From Armatimonadota bacterium (GTDB lineage Bacteria; Armatimonadota; Fimbriimonadia; Fimbriimonadales; Fimbriimonadaceae), in assembly GCA_018268395.1 (NCBI GenBank), contig JAFDWQ010000003.1, positions 703,353 to 767,352 of the forward strand: a stretch of DNA of 64,000 nt, written 5' to 3'. Position 1 is the first letter of the stretch, and each line of letters begins with the position of its first letter. The notes below the pieces were generated by a model. That model was given only the letters and a program-made list of their open reading frames with translations. It was not told the DNA's origin and made no database searches. Below are positions 24,735-32,877 of the stretch, piece by piece. A program made the translations under genes and the position numbers.

Positions 24735-25730
24735 ATGAACATGAAAGTTTGCGTGGCGGCGCTCCTCGTCGCCGGATCGGCGGTCAGCATCGCCGCCTTG
24801 AAGAGCGAGGCGTCGCCGAAGCTCAAGGCGTTCGCCGACGCGTTGGGGGCGGCGCAGTCGTTCAGCGCGACGTATTCTGTCCAGCCGATCGGCGGGTCGC
24901 CCGTCGAGTTCAAGGTCGCGTTCGCGAAGCCGGACAAGGCCAGGATCGAGACCGCCGACTCTATCGTCGTCGCCGACGGCAAGACGATCACGACCTATAA
25001 CAAGCAGGACAACACCTATTTCGACAAGCCGCAGACCGAGCTGGACCTTCTGAGCACGTTCAACGGCGTCGAGACGTCCGTTTGGAAGCCGTTCTTCAAG
25101 CCGGAGTCGGTCAAGAACTACGCCACGAGCAAAGACTCTGGAACCAAGTCGCGCGGCGGTAAGACGCTCAACGTCGTCGAAGTCTCGGCCGACGCGAAAG
25201 GCCAAACGACCATGCGCCTGTACACGGACTCGACCGACATGCTCTGCCAAGGCGAGGTCACCGTCCAGTCCAGTAAGGGTGCGCAGACCAGCGTCATGAT
25301 CGTGACCGAGGCCGCGTTCAACGCGGGATCCGACCTCTTCGCCTTCAAAGCCCCGAACGGCGCGAAGAAAGTCGAGTTCGACGCCCTCACTGCGGGCGTC
25401 TGGCTGAGCGACTTCGACAAGGCCCTTCAGATCGCCAAGGCTTCGAACAAGCTCGTTATGGTCGATTTCATGGCGTCTTGGTGCGGCCCGTGCAAGATGA
25501 TGGACGCCGAGGTCTTCCACAGCGAGAAGTTCAAGGACGTCGCGAAGGACTTCGTCCTCGTCAAGGTCGACGTCGACCTTCAGAAGGACATCGCCTCGCG
25601 CTACAACATCACCGCGATGCCGACGGTCAAGTTCCTGCGAGGGGACGGAAGCGTCGTCCACGAGTTCGTGGGCTACGGCGGGCCTGACCAGGTCTACGGA
25701 GAGATCTCGACGGCCAAGGGCAAGAAGTAA
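24735..25730 (+). CDS. Exported LolA-like (DUF2092) - thioredoxin fusion
   Basis: A 331-residue exported protein. A signal peptide (residues 1-22) is followed by a lipoprotein-carrier-like antiparallel sheet (residues 25-210: SFSATYSVQP, EFKVAFAKPDKARIET, VVADGKTITTYNKQDNTYF, the LolA/DUF2092 sequence pattern), then a thioredoxin domain with WCGPC at residues 248-252 and cis-Pro in ITAMPTVKFLRGDG. Such a redox domain in the periplasm could reduce or isomerise disulfides of a client held by the LolA-like half. The ATG at 24735 is used (SD AGAGG upstream); an ATG six bases later is also possible. A short imperfect hairpin follows the stop codon (about 25751-25775). Confidence 0.82.
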   Translation: MNMKVCVAALLVAGSAVSIAALKSEASPKLKAFADALGAAQSFSATYSVQPIGGSPVEFKVAFAKPDKARIETADSIVVADGKTITTYNKQDNTYFDKPQTELDLLSTFNGVETSVWKPFFKPESVKNYATSKDSGTKSRGGKTLNVVEVSADAKGQTTMRLYTDSTDMLCQGEVTVQSSKGAQTSVMIVTEAAFNAGSDLFAFKAPNGAKKVEFDALTAGVWLSDFDKALQIAKASNKLVMVDFMASWCGPCKMMDAEVFHSEKFKDVAKDFVLVKVDVDLQKDIASRYNITAMPTVKFLRGDGSVVHEFVGYGGPDQVYGEISTAKGKK

Positions 25731-25788
25731 GACCGTCACTTCGTCCCCATTGCGGCGCCCTCGTCCGAAAGGTCGGGGGCGTCGTTCG

Positions 25789-26283
25789 TTACGACCGGAA
25801 CAGGAGATAGAGGACGGCCAGGGTCAGTGCGATCGCGCCGACGACCGTCAACAAGATCGTCCAAGAGCGGGGGTCCTCTCCGACGACGACGCCGTAGTCC
25901 GCGACGGGACCGGCCGCGTGCGCGACGCCTTCATAGCGCTCGAACTCGGCTTGACGTTGTCGGACGACTTGGACGAGTTCGACGGTCGGAAAGTCGATCG
26001 CCCCAGGCTCATAGCCTTCGCTGCTCCTCGCGTGCAGGGCGACGACGAATTCCGCTTCGCGGTCCGTGAGCACGTCCTCTTGGACCGTCAACCGCGAAGG
26101 GAGGACGCTTCGGACGTGCCGCACCAACTTCGAAAGCTCGTCGGGCAAGATTCCGAGGACTTGGCGCATGTCCTCATAGCCGACAAATCCGCCCTGGACG
26201 TCCTTCAACCTTTCCCGCAGGTGGTGAAGGTCGAGGACCGCCCGCGCCTCTTCAGGCGTCAATTCGTCGTCGTGTTCGTTCAA
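25789..26283 (-). CDS. Small C-tail-anchored protein of unknown function
   Basis: About 164 residues if started at the TTG at 26283, which has AGGGACGG just upstream; the frame is open as far as an ATG at 26397, but that would overlap the dapA start codon on the other strand and the extra residues are low-complexity and basic. The body is helical (LTPEEARAVLDLHHLRERLKD, then GYEDMRQVLGILPDELSKLVRHV). The last 20 residues form one membrane segment (WTILLTVVGAIALTLAVLYLLF) close to the C-terminus. The body should lie in the cytoplasm. I do not recognise the family. Confidence 0.6.
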   Translation of the reverse strand: MNEHDDELTPEEARAVLDLHHLRERLKDVQGGFVGYEDMRQVLGILPDELSKLVRHVRSVLPSRLTVQEDVLTDREAEFVVALHARSSEGYEPGAIDFPTVELVQVVRQRQAEFERYEGVAHAAGPVADYGVVVGEDPRSWTILLTVVGAIALTLAVLYLLFRS

Positions 26284-26383
26284 GGCCGTCCCTGAAAGAC
26301 GTTCGCGGTTCAGCTGAAGTTGCGTGTCGGTCCCCTTGCGGCGCGACGACCGGCTCGGACTCGCAGTACGGAACGCGTCACGG

Positions 26384-26389
26384 TATCCT
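26384..26389 (+). promoter_or_regulatory. Candidate -10 element (TATCCT) of dapA
   Basis: TATCCT, six bases (TTTCCC), then the ATG at 26396. Confidence 0.45.
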
Positions 26390-26395
26390 TTTCCC

Positions 26396-27310
26396 ATGGG
26401 TTCGTTCCAAGGGCCTCGCGACTGGGGCCGTCTGTTGACGGCCATGCTCACCCCCTTCCGGGCCGATGGCTCGGTCAACGACTCCGAAGTGGCCCGCATC
26501 GCGACCTACCTTGTCGACGTGCAGAAGAACGACGGTATCGTCGTCAGCGGTACGACAGGCGAATCGCCGACACTATCGGAAGAGGAAAAGCTCAGGATCC
26601 TGGACATCACGATGGAGACGGTCGGTGACCGGGCTGCCGTCGTGTTCGGTGCCGGGACGTACGATACGGCGGAATCGGTCCATCTTGCGAAGCGAGCGGA
26701 AAAGGCCGGCGCGCACGGTGTGATGTTCGTGAACCCCTACTATAACCGACCGGGCCAAGAAGGCCTCTTCGCACACTTCCAGACGTGTGCCAGGGCGACC
26801 GGGCTCCCCGTGATGCTCTACAACATTCAGCCGCGGTCGGCGATCAATCTGGAAACACCGACGTTGCTCAAACTGGTCGAGACGACTCCGAACATCGTCG
26901 CCGTGAAAGAAGCGAGCGGGATGATGGGTCAGATCGCCGAAGTGTGCTCGTCGGCGCCCGAAGGGTTCCGCGTCTACAGCGGAGACGACGGGATCACGCT
27001 GCCCGTCATGAGCGTCGGCGGACACGGACTCGTCAGCGTGGCCGCACACGTGATCGGGGCGGAACTGGCGGACATGATCGCGACGTTTCCGATCGACTCC
27101 GGTCGGGCGGCCAAGATCTCGAAGTCGCTCGTGCCCGCGATCAAAGGGCTCTTTTCGGCACCGAGCCCGGTGCCTGTCAAGTACGCGCTGTCGCTCAAAG
27201 GTTTCGACTGCGAGTCCGTCCGTCTGCCGCTCGTGACCTTGAACGAATCTCAAAAGGCGGCCCTCCGCCCTTTGTTCGAGACTAAGCCGATGGCCGTCGT
27301 CTCCGTCTGA
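26396..27310 (+). CDS. dapA: 4-hydroxy-tetrahydrodipicolinate synthase
   Basis: A 304-residue class I aldolase-type enzyme that condenses pyruvate with aspartate semialdehyde in lysine/diaminopimelate synthesis. The (beta/alpha)8 landmarks are present: GTTGESPTLSEEEK (Thr pair), the Schiff-base lysine in NIVAVKEASG (about residue 171), the tyrosine in MLYNIQPRSAIN (about 142; the usual YNVPxRT is changed to YNIQPRS), and the C-terminal SGDDG/GGHGLVSVAAHV region. Related N-acetylneuraminate lyase or KDG aldolase functions cannot be excluded because the YNVPxRT loop is altered. No other lysine-pathway gene is adjacent. Confidence 0.85.
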   Translation: MGSFQGPRDWGRLLTAMLTPFRADGSVNDSEVARIATYLVDVQKNDGIVVSGTTGESPTLSEEEKLRILDITMETVGDRAAVVFGAGTYDTAESVHLAKRAEKAGAHGVMFVNPYYNRPGQEGLFAHFQTCARATGLPVMLYNIQPRSAINLETPTLLKLVETTPNIVAVKEASGMMGQIAEVCSSAPEGFRVYSGDDGITLPVMSVGGHGLVSVAAHVIGAELADMIATFPIDSGRAAKISKSLVPAIKGLFSAPSPVPVKYALSLKGFDCESVRLPLVTLNESQKAALRPLFETKPMAVVSV

Positions 27311-27313
27311 CGG

Positions 27314-27778
27314 TCACGCCCGTACGTAGTCACCCTGAACGGCCCAAGTCTCTTCGCCGTCCGGGGTGATGACGAACATCTTCATCTGGAACGCGTCCGG
27401 CCCGTCCGACCAGAACTCGATCCTCCATCCCCAGTCCGGCCCCTCACCGGCGCTGAAGGCACCGGTGACCTTTGTCGGCCCCGTCATGCCGTTGCCGACG
27501 AGCGACATGACGCCGCCGCTCTGGTGCCAGGAATCGCTCCAACCCGCACTGACGTTGCCGTCTTCGCCACCCGCGACCAAAATCCGTCCGGTTTGGTCGT
27601 CGCCTTTCGTCGACCAGGTGATGTCCACCGTCGCGTACGTTTGTTTCTGGTCGGTCGTGACGGTCAAGGTCGAGGCCGACTCTTCCACTTGCTCGCCCTC
27701 GGGCAAGTAGGGAAGGTTCAGTCGGCTCGATCCTGTCCATCGGCCGACAGCCTTGAGGAGCGGTTCAGGGACGGGCAT
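27314..27778 (-). CDS. DUF1579 family protein
   Basis: A 154-residue protein matching the DUF1579 lipocalin-like family: AVGRWTGSSRLNLPYLPEG near the start, then eight or so strands with TVDITWSTKGDDQTGRILVAGGEDG and WGWRIEFWSDGPDAFQMKMF. It has no signal peptide, so it is probably cytoplasmic. Function is unknown for the family. TATGAT lies six bases before the ATG at 27778; a longer frame upstream is not used because it lacks support. Divergent from the cytochrome P460 gene. Confidence 0.78.
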   Translation of the reverse strand: MPVPEPLLKAVGRWTGSSRLNLPYLPEGEQVEESASTLTVTTDQKQTYATVDITWSTKGDDQTGRILVAGGEDGNVSAGWSDSWHQSGGVMSLVGNGMTGPTKVTGAFSAGEGPDWGWRIEFWSDGPDAFQMKMFVITPDGEETWAVQGDYVRA

Positions 27779-27784
27779 CCGTCG

Positions 27785-27790
27785 ATCATA
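27785..27790 (-). promoter_or_regulatory. Candidate -10 element (TATGAT) of the DUF1579 gene
   Basis: TATGAT, six bases (CGACGG), then the ATG at 27778. Confidence 0.45.
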
Positions 27791-27860
27791 CCGAGCAGAC
27801 CCTCTTCGTCTTTTGAGCGAGCGATGAAACGACCGTGCGGTCGGACCCGTCAAATCGTCG

Positions 27861-28433
27861 ATGAAGGCCATCGTTTGTGCGGGCGCCGTGGCGGCTGCGT
27901 TCGTCGCATGGACCGAGACGTCCGGATCCGAAGCCCGTCTCGACGCGATCAAGGGTTACCGATCGTGGAAGCAAGCGACGACAGGGCCCCAGGACATGAC
28001 CCCGGCCATGGCCCTCTCCTGCGTCGGCCCGCGTCCTCAAGACCAATCTCCGAACCCCCACAACCGCAAGGTCTTCATGGTCTACGTGAACGCTGCCGGG
28101 GCCAAAGTGATGATGGATCGGGGGAAGAAGACGTTCCCGGACGGAACGGTCATCGTGAAGGAGAAGTACGACCGCAAGGCCTTGGAGCGGAAGGACGCTG
28201 CGATGTGGGACCCCGTCGACACGAGTAAGGTCAAGGGCCTCAAGCCGGAACTCCTGACCGTCATGGCGAAGAAGAACGGAAGGTGGACGTACTATGCGGT
28301 CGACGCCGCCGGGAAGGTCATGAACGGGGACGTTTCCGCCTGTATCAAGTGTCATGACACGGTCAAGGGCGAGGACTATGTGTTCCGGCCTTACGTGGCC
28401 GACACCCGATACGTCAGGACGAAGCGCGGCTGA
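27861..28433 (+). CDS. Cytochrome P460-like mono-heme protein
   Basis: A 190-residue exported protein with a short signal peptide (residues 1-22). The pattern KVFMVYVNAAGAK, FPDGTVIVKEKYD, LTVMAKKNGRWTYYAVDAAGKV and the C-terminal heme site ACIKCHDTVKGEDYVFR is that of the cytochrome P460 family (heme c through CxxCH; family members oxidise hydroxylamine or act as related heme enzymes). One lysine just before CxxCH (IKCH) does not by itself show the Lys-heme cross-link of P460. It should be periplasmic. The two-component system is convergent and starts at the next base. Confidence 0.82.
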   Translation: MKAIVCAGAVAAAFVAWTETSGSEARLDAIKGYRSWKQATTGPQDMTPAMALSCVGPRPQDQSPNPHNRKVFMVYVNAAGAKVMMDRGKKTFPDGTVIVKEKYDRKALERKDAAMWDPVDTSKVKGLKPELLTVMAKKNGRWTYYAVDAAGKVMNGDVSACIKCHDTVKGEDYVFRPYVADTRYVRTKRG

Positions 28434-29060
28434 TCAGACGAGTCCGAGCTTCGTCGCAAGCAGAGCGGCCTGTGTCCGGTCGGCCGTCCCTGTCTTCAGG
28501 AGGACCGCACTGACGTAACCTTTGACCGTGCCTTCGGTCAAGCCGAGTTCGCGCCCGATTTCTTTGTTGGACCGGCCCCGGCCTAAGAGGACGAAGACGT
28601 CCCGTTCCCGTTGCGTCAGGTTTTCTATGGGGTCGGTCGCGGTCAGTGCCGCGGCGAGCTGGAATTGGGCTTCCTCGTGAAGGACCGTCTTCCCGTCCAT
28701 GGTCTCTTGAATGGCCCGTTCGAGGTCGTCCTTCGAGACGTCTTTGAGCAGGTAGCCCGAAGCGCCGGCCTTGATCGCCTGCTTGACCGATTCCGCGTCC
28801 AAACGGTTCGTCAACATCAGGACCTTGACGTGGGGCCATGACTTCTTGAGCTCCGTCGTCGTCGCGAGCCCGTCCATCGTGGGAAGCTGCCAGTCCATGA
28901 GGACGAGTTCGACGTCCACGGCCCGAAGTTTATCGATCGCCTCCCGACCGTCTCCGGCTTCGGCGACGACGCGGGCCACGTCGGTCTTGGCGAGGAGCGC
29001 CCTGAGACCTTCCCTGACGACCGGATGGTCGTCGACGATCATGACCTTGACGGTGTTCAT
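28434..29060 (-). CDS. NarL/LuxR-type response regulator
   Basis: A 208-residue two-domain regulator. The receiver (residues 4-120) has the acidic pair DD (10-11), the phosphoacceptor Asp56 in VELVLMDWQLP, Thr/Ser switch region LMLTNR and Lys in GYLLKD. The C-terminal LuxR-type helix-turn-helix is LTQRERDVFVLLGRGRSNKE with EGTVKGYVSAVLLKTG as the recognition segment. Its ATG overlaps the kinase stop by four bases, so both proteins are made from one message. It presumably controls genes in response to the GAF-domain kinase signal. Confidence 0.93.
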   Translation of the reverse strand: MNTVKVMIVDDHPVVREGLRALLAKTDVARVVAEAGDGREAIDKLRAVDVELVLMDWQLPTMDGLATTTELKKSWPHVKVLMLTNRLDAESVKQAIKAGASGYLLKDVSKDDLERAIQETMDGKTVLHEEAQFQLAAALTATDPIENLTQRERDVFVLLGRGRSNKEIGRELGLTEGTVKGYVSAVLLKTGTADRTQAALLATKLGLV

Positions 29061-30715
29061 GTCCCCGTGCTCGGCAACTTGACCGTGATTTTGACCCCAT
29101 GGCCAGGTCTCGAAGCAACGTTCAGGGAGCCTCCGAGGCCGATGGCGCGCTCCCGCATTCCGGCAAGGCCCATCCCAGCCGACGGTCCATCAGGCCGGAA
29201 CCCGATGCCGTCGTCCGTCACCGTCAACACGGTCGACGTTGCCGTCATCGTCAGTGTCACCTTGAGGGATTCGGCACGAGCGTGCTTATGGGCGTTCGAA
29301 AGGGCTTCTTGGGCGATCCGGAACAGGACGTGGTCGGTTTCACGGTCGCCGGTCCTCGTGCGGAGGTCGGAGACCGAAAGCCGTGCCGTCAGACCGATCG
29401 AAGCGGCATGCCGCTGGAGCCTGTCCGACAGCGAATCGTCCGCAGCCGGTCGGACCGTCCCTCCCTCGACCGGGCGGAGCTCGGACAGCAACGCCCTCAT
29501 CTCCTTCAGACCGTTTCTGGCAAGGTCCGTGACCTTCGAGAACTTCACCGCCCGCTCGTCCTCCAGTTCGTCGACGAGCGACTGACTGAAGAGCTGGATC
29601 GCGAACAACGTCTGGGTCACCGAGTCATGAAGGTCGCGGGCGAGCCGCTTCCGTTCTTCGACGAGGGCGAGCGTCGATTGCTCTTCGGCGACGCGGGCCT
29701 GTTCTTGTCGGGCGTCGATCGCAGCCGCGAGTTGGGCCGTGCTCACTAAAAAAGGGCGCAGTTCCTCGGGAGTCCATTCGTGCGACCGGTCGAGCGACAA
29801 TGTGACGAGGCCCAACCGTTGGTTCCGGCTCACGAGGGGAAGAAGGGCGAGAGCGGGCCGTCCTTCTTGCTCTTGGATCCGCCGCAACCCTTGGGGCACG
29901 CGTCCGTCCGTCCGGACGTCTGAGAAGACAAGAGCGTCTCCTGACTCGAGCACGGGGTCGAGCTCGTCCCTCTCGTGCCGGATCCGGCTCCGATGGGTGC
30001 GGACGCGTTGGCCCGGCCTGTACTCACCGACCTGACAGTTGAACGCGATTTCACCTTGCCCGTCGCGCTCGTAGAGCACGATCGAGCAGTTGTAGGTCCG
30101 CCCTTTGGCGAGCTGGTCCAAATAGGCCCGTACGATATCTTCGAGCGTAAGGGCTTGACTCAGGGCGGTCGTCGTTTGGGCGAGCAGGCGCGCTTGCTGA
30201 AGGCTGCGCTGGGTCTCTTCGAACAGTCTCGCGTTTTCGATCGCGGTCGCGCAGGCTCGCGCGAACTGGCTGAGGATCCGGACGTCGCCGGCGTTGAAGA
30301 CTCTGGGAGACTGCGCTCCGATTCCGAAAAAGCCGATCATCCGTCGGCGGCGCGTGATGGGTACGCCGAGGACAGCGTTGTCTTCGAGCTCCGGTCGTTG
30401 TTGGGGATCGATGTCCCCGTACCGGTTGACCACGACCGGTCGGCCCGACTCTAGGACCCGGCCGGCTATTCCGTCGCCTGGAAGCCACGCCGAGCCGATC
30501 TCGTCAGAAGGGAGGTTGTGGACAGCCTCCATCACGATCCTCCGGGGGTGTTCGGCGACGAGTCCGATCCCGCCGTCCTCGGCCCCGAGCAGCAAGCACG
30601 CCGACCGGACTACTTTGGACAAGAGGGGCCGAAGGGCGGTTTCCTCGAACGCGCTCTCCACGCCCTGTCGGAGGATGCGCTCGCGCTGGGCCCGGGACAG
30701 ACGCTTCGCGTGCAC
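29057..30715 (-). CDS. GAF-domain sensor histidine kinase of the NarX/DesK type
   Basis: A 552-residue soluble kinase (no membrane segment). Two GAF domains (residues 25-165 and 190-335) are followed by a HisKA_3 dimerisation domain with the phosphorylated His363 in ERKRLARDLHDSVTQ and an HATPase domain with N-box FRIAQEALSNAHKHARAE and G-box DDGIGF then GMGLAGMRERA. GAF domains in this position bind small ligands, heme or flavin; no heme or Fe-S motif is apparent. It starts at a GTG with CACAAT six bases upstream, and pairs with the LuxR-type regulator by a four-base overlap. Confidence 0.92.
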   Translation of the reverse strand: MHAKRLSRAQRERILRQGVESAFEETALRPLLSKVVRSACLLLGAEDGGIGLVAEHPRRIVMEAVHNLPSDEIGSAWLPGDGIAGRVLESGRPVVVNRYGDIDPQQRPELEDNAVLGVPITRRRRMIGFFGIGAQSPRVFNAGDVRILSQFARACATAIENARLFEETQRSLQQARLLAQTTTALSQALTLEDIVRAYLDQLAKGRTYNCSIVLYERDGQGEIAFNCQVGEYRPGQRVRTHRSRIRHERDELDPVLESGDALVFSDVRTDGRVPQGLRRIQEQEGRPALALLPLVSRNQRLGLVTLSLDRSHEWTPEELRPFLVSTAQLAAAIDARQEQARVAEEQSTLALVEERKRLARDLHDSVTQTLFAIQLFSQSLVDELEDERAVKFSKVTDLARNGLKEMRALLSELRPVEGGTVRPAADDSLSDRLQRHAASIGLTARLSVSDLRTRTGDRETDHVLFRIAQEALSNAHKHARAESLKVTLTMTATSTVLTVTDDGIGFRPDGPSAGMGLAGMRERAIGLGGSLNVASRPGHGVKITVKLPSTGT

Positions 30716-30721
30716 CGCTCC

Positions 30722-30727
30722 ATTGTG
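30722..30727 (-). promoter_or_regulatory. Candidate -10 element (CACAAT) of the two-component operon
   Basis: CACAAT, six bases (GGAGCG), then the GTG at 30715. Confidence 0.35.
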
Positions 30728-30744
30728 CCCGGAACGGGGCGTCG

Positions 30745-31458
30745 TCAGCGCTTTTTGAGTTTGGCCGCGTACTTTTCGCGGAACTTCCGGACCTTAGGTT
30801 CGATCACCGCGCGACAGTAGCCCGCGTTCATTTCGGACTGGCCCACGGGATCGGCCTTTTCGAATTTGTCGAAGTAGTCCTGGTGATAGGTTTCGGCGGG
30901 ATAGAACGCGTCGAGTTTCTCGACCGTCGTCACGATCGGGGATGGCCAGATCTTGGCGTCCTCGACGTCCTTGACGACCTTCTGGACAAGGGCCTTTTCT
31001 TCGTCGGTCCGGTAGAAAACGACGGAACGGTACTGCGTCCCCGAGTCGGGGCCCTGCCTGTTCAACGTGGTCGGGTCGTGGGTCGTGAAGAAGATGTGGA
31101 GGAGGTCGTCTTCCGAGACGACCTTCGGGTCGAACATGACTTTGACGACTTCGGCATGGCCGGTTGTCCCGGTGCACACTTGGGCGTAGGTCGGGTTCCT
31201 CACGGATCCGCCGGCGTATCCGCTCTCCACAGCCGTCACGCCGTTCAGAGCTTCGAAAATGGCCTCGACGCACCAGAAGCACCCGCCGCCGAAAACGACG
31301 GTCTGGGCCCCTGCGGGCGCCTCGACGGAGACGGGGGCCGGATCTTGTCCGGGTTGAAGGCTGCTCATGGTCTTACAAGAAGCGACCGACAAGGCCAGGG
31401 CCACGATACCGAGTTTCAAGATCGCCACGAACATCCTCAAGTCGTACAGAGCCGTCAT
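30745..31458 (-). CDS. msrA: Lipoprotein peptide-methionine (S)-S-oxide reductase MsrA
   Basis: A 237-residue methionine sulfoxide reductase with a lipoprotein signal: lipobox VASC at residues 25-28. The catalytic Cys60 is in VFGGGCFWCVE; further landmarks are VESGYAGGSVRNPTY and HAEVVKVMFDP, ETYHQDYF and the C-terminal resolving region EMNAGYCRAVIEPKVRKFREKY. Lipid anchoring places it in the periplasm, repairing oxidised methionines of exported proteins. An in-frame ATG at 31434 is an alternative start giving the same lipobox. Confidence 0.92.
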   Translation of the reverse strand: MTALYDLRMFVAILKLGIVALALSVASCKTMSSLQPGQDPAPVSVEAPAGAQTVVFGGGCFWCVEAIFEALNGVTAVESGYAGGSVRNPTYAQVCTGTTGHAEVVKVMFDPKVVSEDDLLHIFFTTHDPTTLNRQGPDSGTQYRSVVFYRTDEEKALVQKVVKDVEDAKIWPSPIVTTVEKLDAFYPAETYHQDYFDKFEKADPVGQSEMNAGYCRAVIEPKVRKFREKYAAKLKKR

Positions 31459-31479
31459 GGTTCGCGGGCCTAGGCCTTT

Positions 31480-32385
31480 TTAGCGGCCGGTCGGGCGATC
31501 CTGGGCGGCCAGATACGCGTTGATCTTAGCGCAGTGCGCTTCGAGTCGGGCCTTGCCCGCGTTCTGCCCTACCGACAGTTCGCGGCCCTTTTCGTCGGTC
31601 AAGACGATCGTCGCCTTGGGCTTGGAATCGGACGACCCCTGGCGCTCCGGTGCCCCGACACGGGCGGGCACGGTCGGATCGAGCCTGCGACGGTACGAGT
31701 ACTTCAGGAAGCCCAGCTTGTACGTCGCAGTGAAGTCGCATCCGTCGATATGGACGGACTCTTGCGACGCTGCCGCGAGGCTGCCGACCGCCATGAGGGC
31801 CCCGACACCGAAGAAAATGGCGTAGAACCCGAGCAGGCCGAGCGCCCCCCATCCGATCGCCTTGGACATTCCGCCGATCATCATCACGCAGTGGACCAGC
31901 GTGAAGGAGTTCCATCCGAAGGCGAAGACGCCGAGCCCGACGGCGGCGGCCCAGTTCCCGTCCGCGATCTTGAGGTCGAGGACCGACGGTCCTTCCTCCT
32001 CGGTCGGGACGCCTAGCTCCTGACGCGCCTCCCGTTCTTGCAGACGGTCTTGGATCGCCCGGTAATCGGCGATCCCGGCCGGATCTCCGGGTGCCAGCCG
32101 CGCCAACCGTTTGCGCAGGTCGTCTTCCAGCGACGGAAGCTGGGACATGGCCTTCTTGACGGTCTCGGCAAGCTCCGGCTCAGAGGTCTCGAAGGGGGAT
32201 AGAAGGGTCAGCAGCGAGGCGGACTCGTCTTGGAGCCTGGTTGCGCTCGCGATCCGTTCCTTAAGCTCGGGCACGGTCGCCGTCGGCTCGTCGAGGACGA
32301 GCGGCGCGAACCGCGCGACCCAGGCGTTCGCCACATCGACGACTTCGTCCCTTGTCGCGACCCCCTCCCATTGCGGATTGACCAC
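31480..32385 (-). CDS. Membrane protein of unknown function
   Basis: About 300 residues from a GTG at 32385; the frame remains open to 32514, but that would run into the start region of ridA on the other strand. Residues 1-110 are acidic and helical (LLSPFETSEPELAETVKKAMSQLPSL), then a Leu-rich, coiled region, two to three hydrophobic segments (WAAAVGLGVFAFGWNSF, VMMIGGMSKAIGWGALG, LLGFYAIFFGVGALMAVGSL), and a C-terminal beta-rich tail (GCDFTATYKLGFLKYSYRR). Topology is unclear and the family is not recognised. Confidence 0.6.
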   Translation of the reverse strand: MVNPQWEGVATRDEVVDVANAWVARFAPLVLDEPTATVPELKERIASATRLQDESASLLTLLSPFETSEPELAETVKKAMSQLPSLEDDLRKRLARLAPGDPAGIADYRAIQDRLQEREARQELGVPTEEEGPSVLDLKIADGNWAAAVGLGVFAFGWNSFTLVHCVMMIGGMSKAIGWGALGLLGFYAIFFGVGALMAVGSLAAASQESVHIDGCDFTATYKLGFLKYSYRRRLDPTVPARVGAPERQGSSDSKPKATIVLTDEKGRELSVGQNAGKARLEAHCAKINAYLAAQDRPTGR

Positions 32386-32444
32386 ACTCGGATTTTCGGT
32401 CGTCGGACGTCGACTCCCGACCGGGACAATTACCGACCCGATGG

Positions 32445-32450
32445 TAACCT
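32445..32450 (+). promoter_or_regulatory. Candidate -10 element (TAACCT) of the ridA operon
   Basis: TAACCT, six bases (CCGACC), then the ATG at 32457. Confidence 0.45.
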
Positions 32451-32456
32451 CCGACC

Positions 32457-32837
32457 ATGCTTCGTCAGGCCCACTCCACCGACCGGGCCCCTGCCGCGAT
32501 CGGGCCGTATTCACAGGCCGTCCGCGCTCAAGGGTCGTTCCTGTTCTGTAGCGGTCAGATCTGTCTCCGACCGGACGGCACCCTCGTCGAAGGCTCCGTC
32601 GACGTCCAGACGCGGCAGGTGATGGACAACATCCGCGGCGTCCTCGAGTCGGCCGGTCTGTCGATGGAGAACGTCGTCAAAACGACCATTTTTTTGAGTT
32701 CGATGGAGCACTTTGCGACCGTCAACGAAATCTACGGCGCCGCGTTCACGGGCGAACCGCCGGCGCGGTCCACCGTCGCCGTGGCGGGTCTGCCGAAAGG
32801 CGTCGACGTCGAAATCGAGGTGACCGCTGTCTTCTGA
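32457..32837 (+). CDS. ridA: RidA family reactive intermediate deaminase
   Basis: A 126-residue Rid-type trimeric protein that hydrolyses reactive enamine/imine intermediates formed by PLP enzymes. Motifs: AIGPYSQAV at the start, GQICLRPDGTLVEG, VVKTTIFLSSMEHFATVNEIY, and PPARSTVAVAGLPKGVDVEIEVTAVF with the conserved Arg and Glu of the active site. Full length. The quinate dehydrogenase-like gene starts 40 bases downstream and is probably cotranscribed. Confidence 0.92.
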   Translation: MLRQAHSTDRAPAAIGPYSQAVRAQGSFLFCSGQICLRPDGTLVEGSVDVQTRQVMDNIRGVLESAGLSMENVVKTTIFLSSMEHFATVNEIYGAAFTGEPPARSTVAVAGLPKGVDVEIEVTAVF

Positions 32838-32877
32838 CAGTGCGACAAGGCCGGAGCGGCACCGCCTCGTCGTCTCC

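Noticed and set aside
25751-25785. Imperfect hairpin after the LolA-thioredoxin gene
   Set aside because: Two mismatches and no T-run; noted in the gene entry but not called a terminator.
26284-26397. N-terminal extension of the tail-anchored protein to the ATG at 26397
   Set aside because: It would overlap the dapA start codon and its -10 element, and the extra residues are low-complexity and basic.
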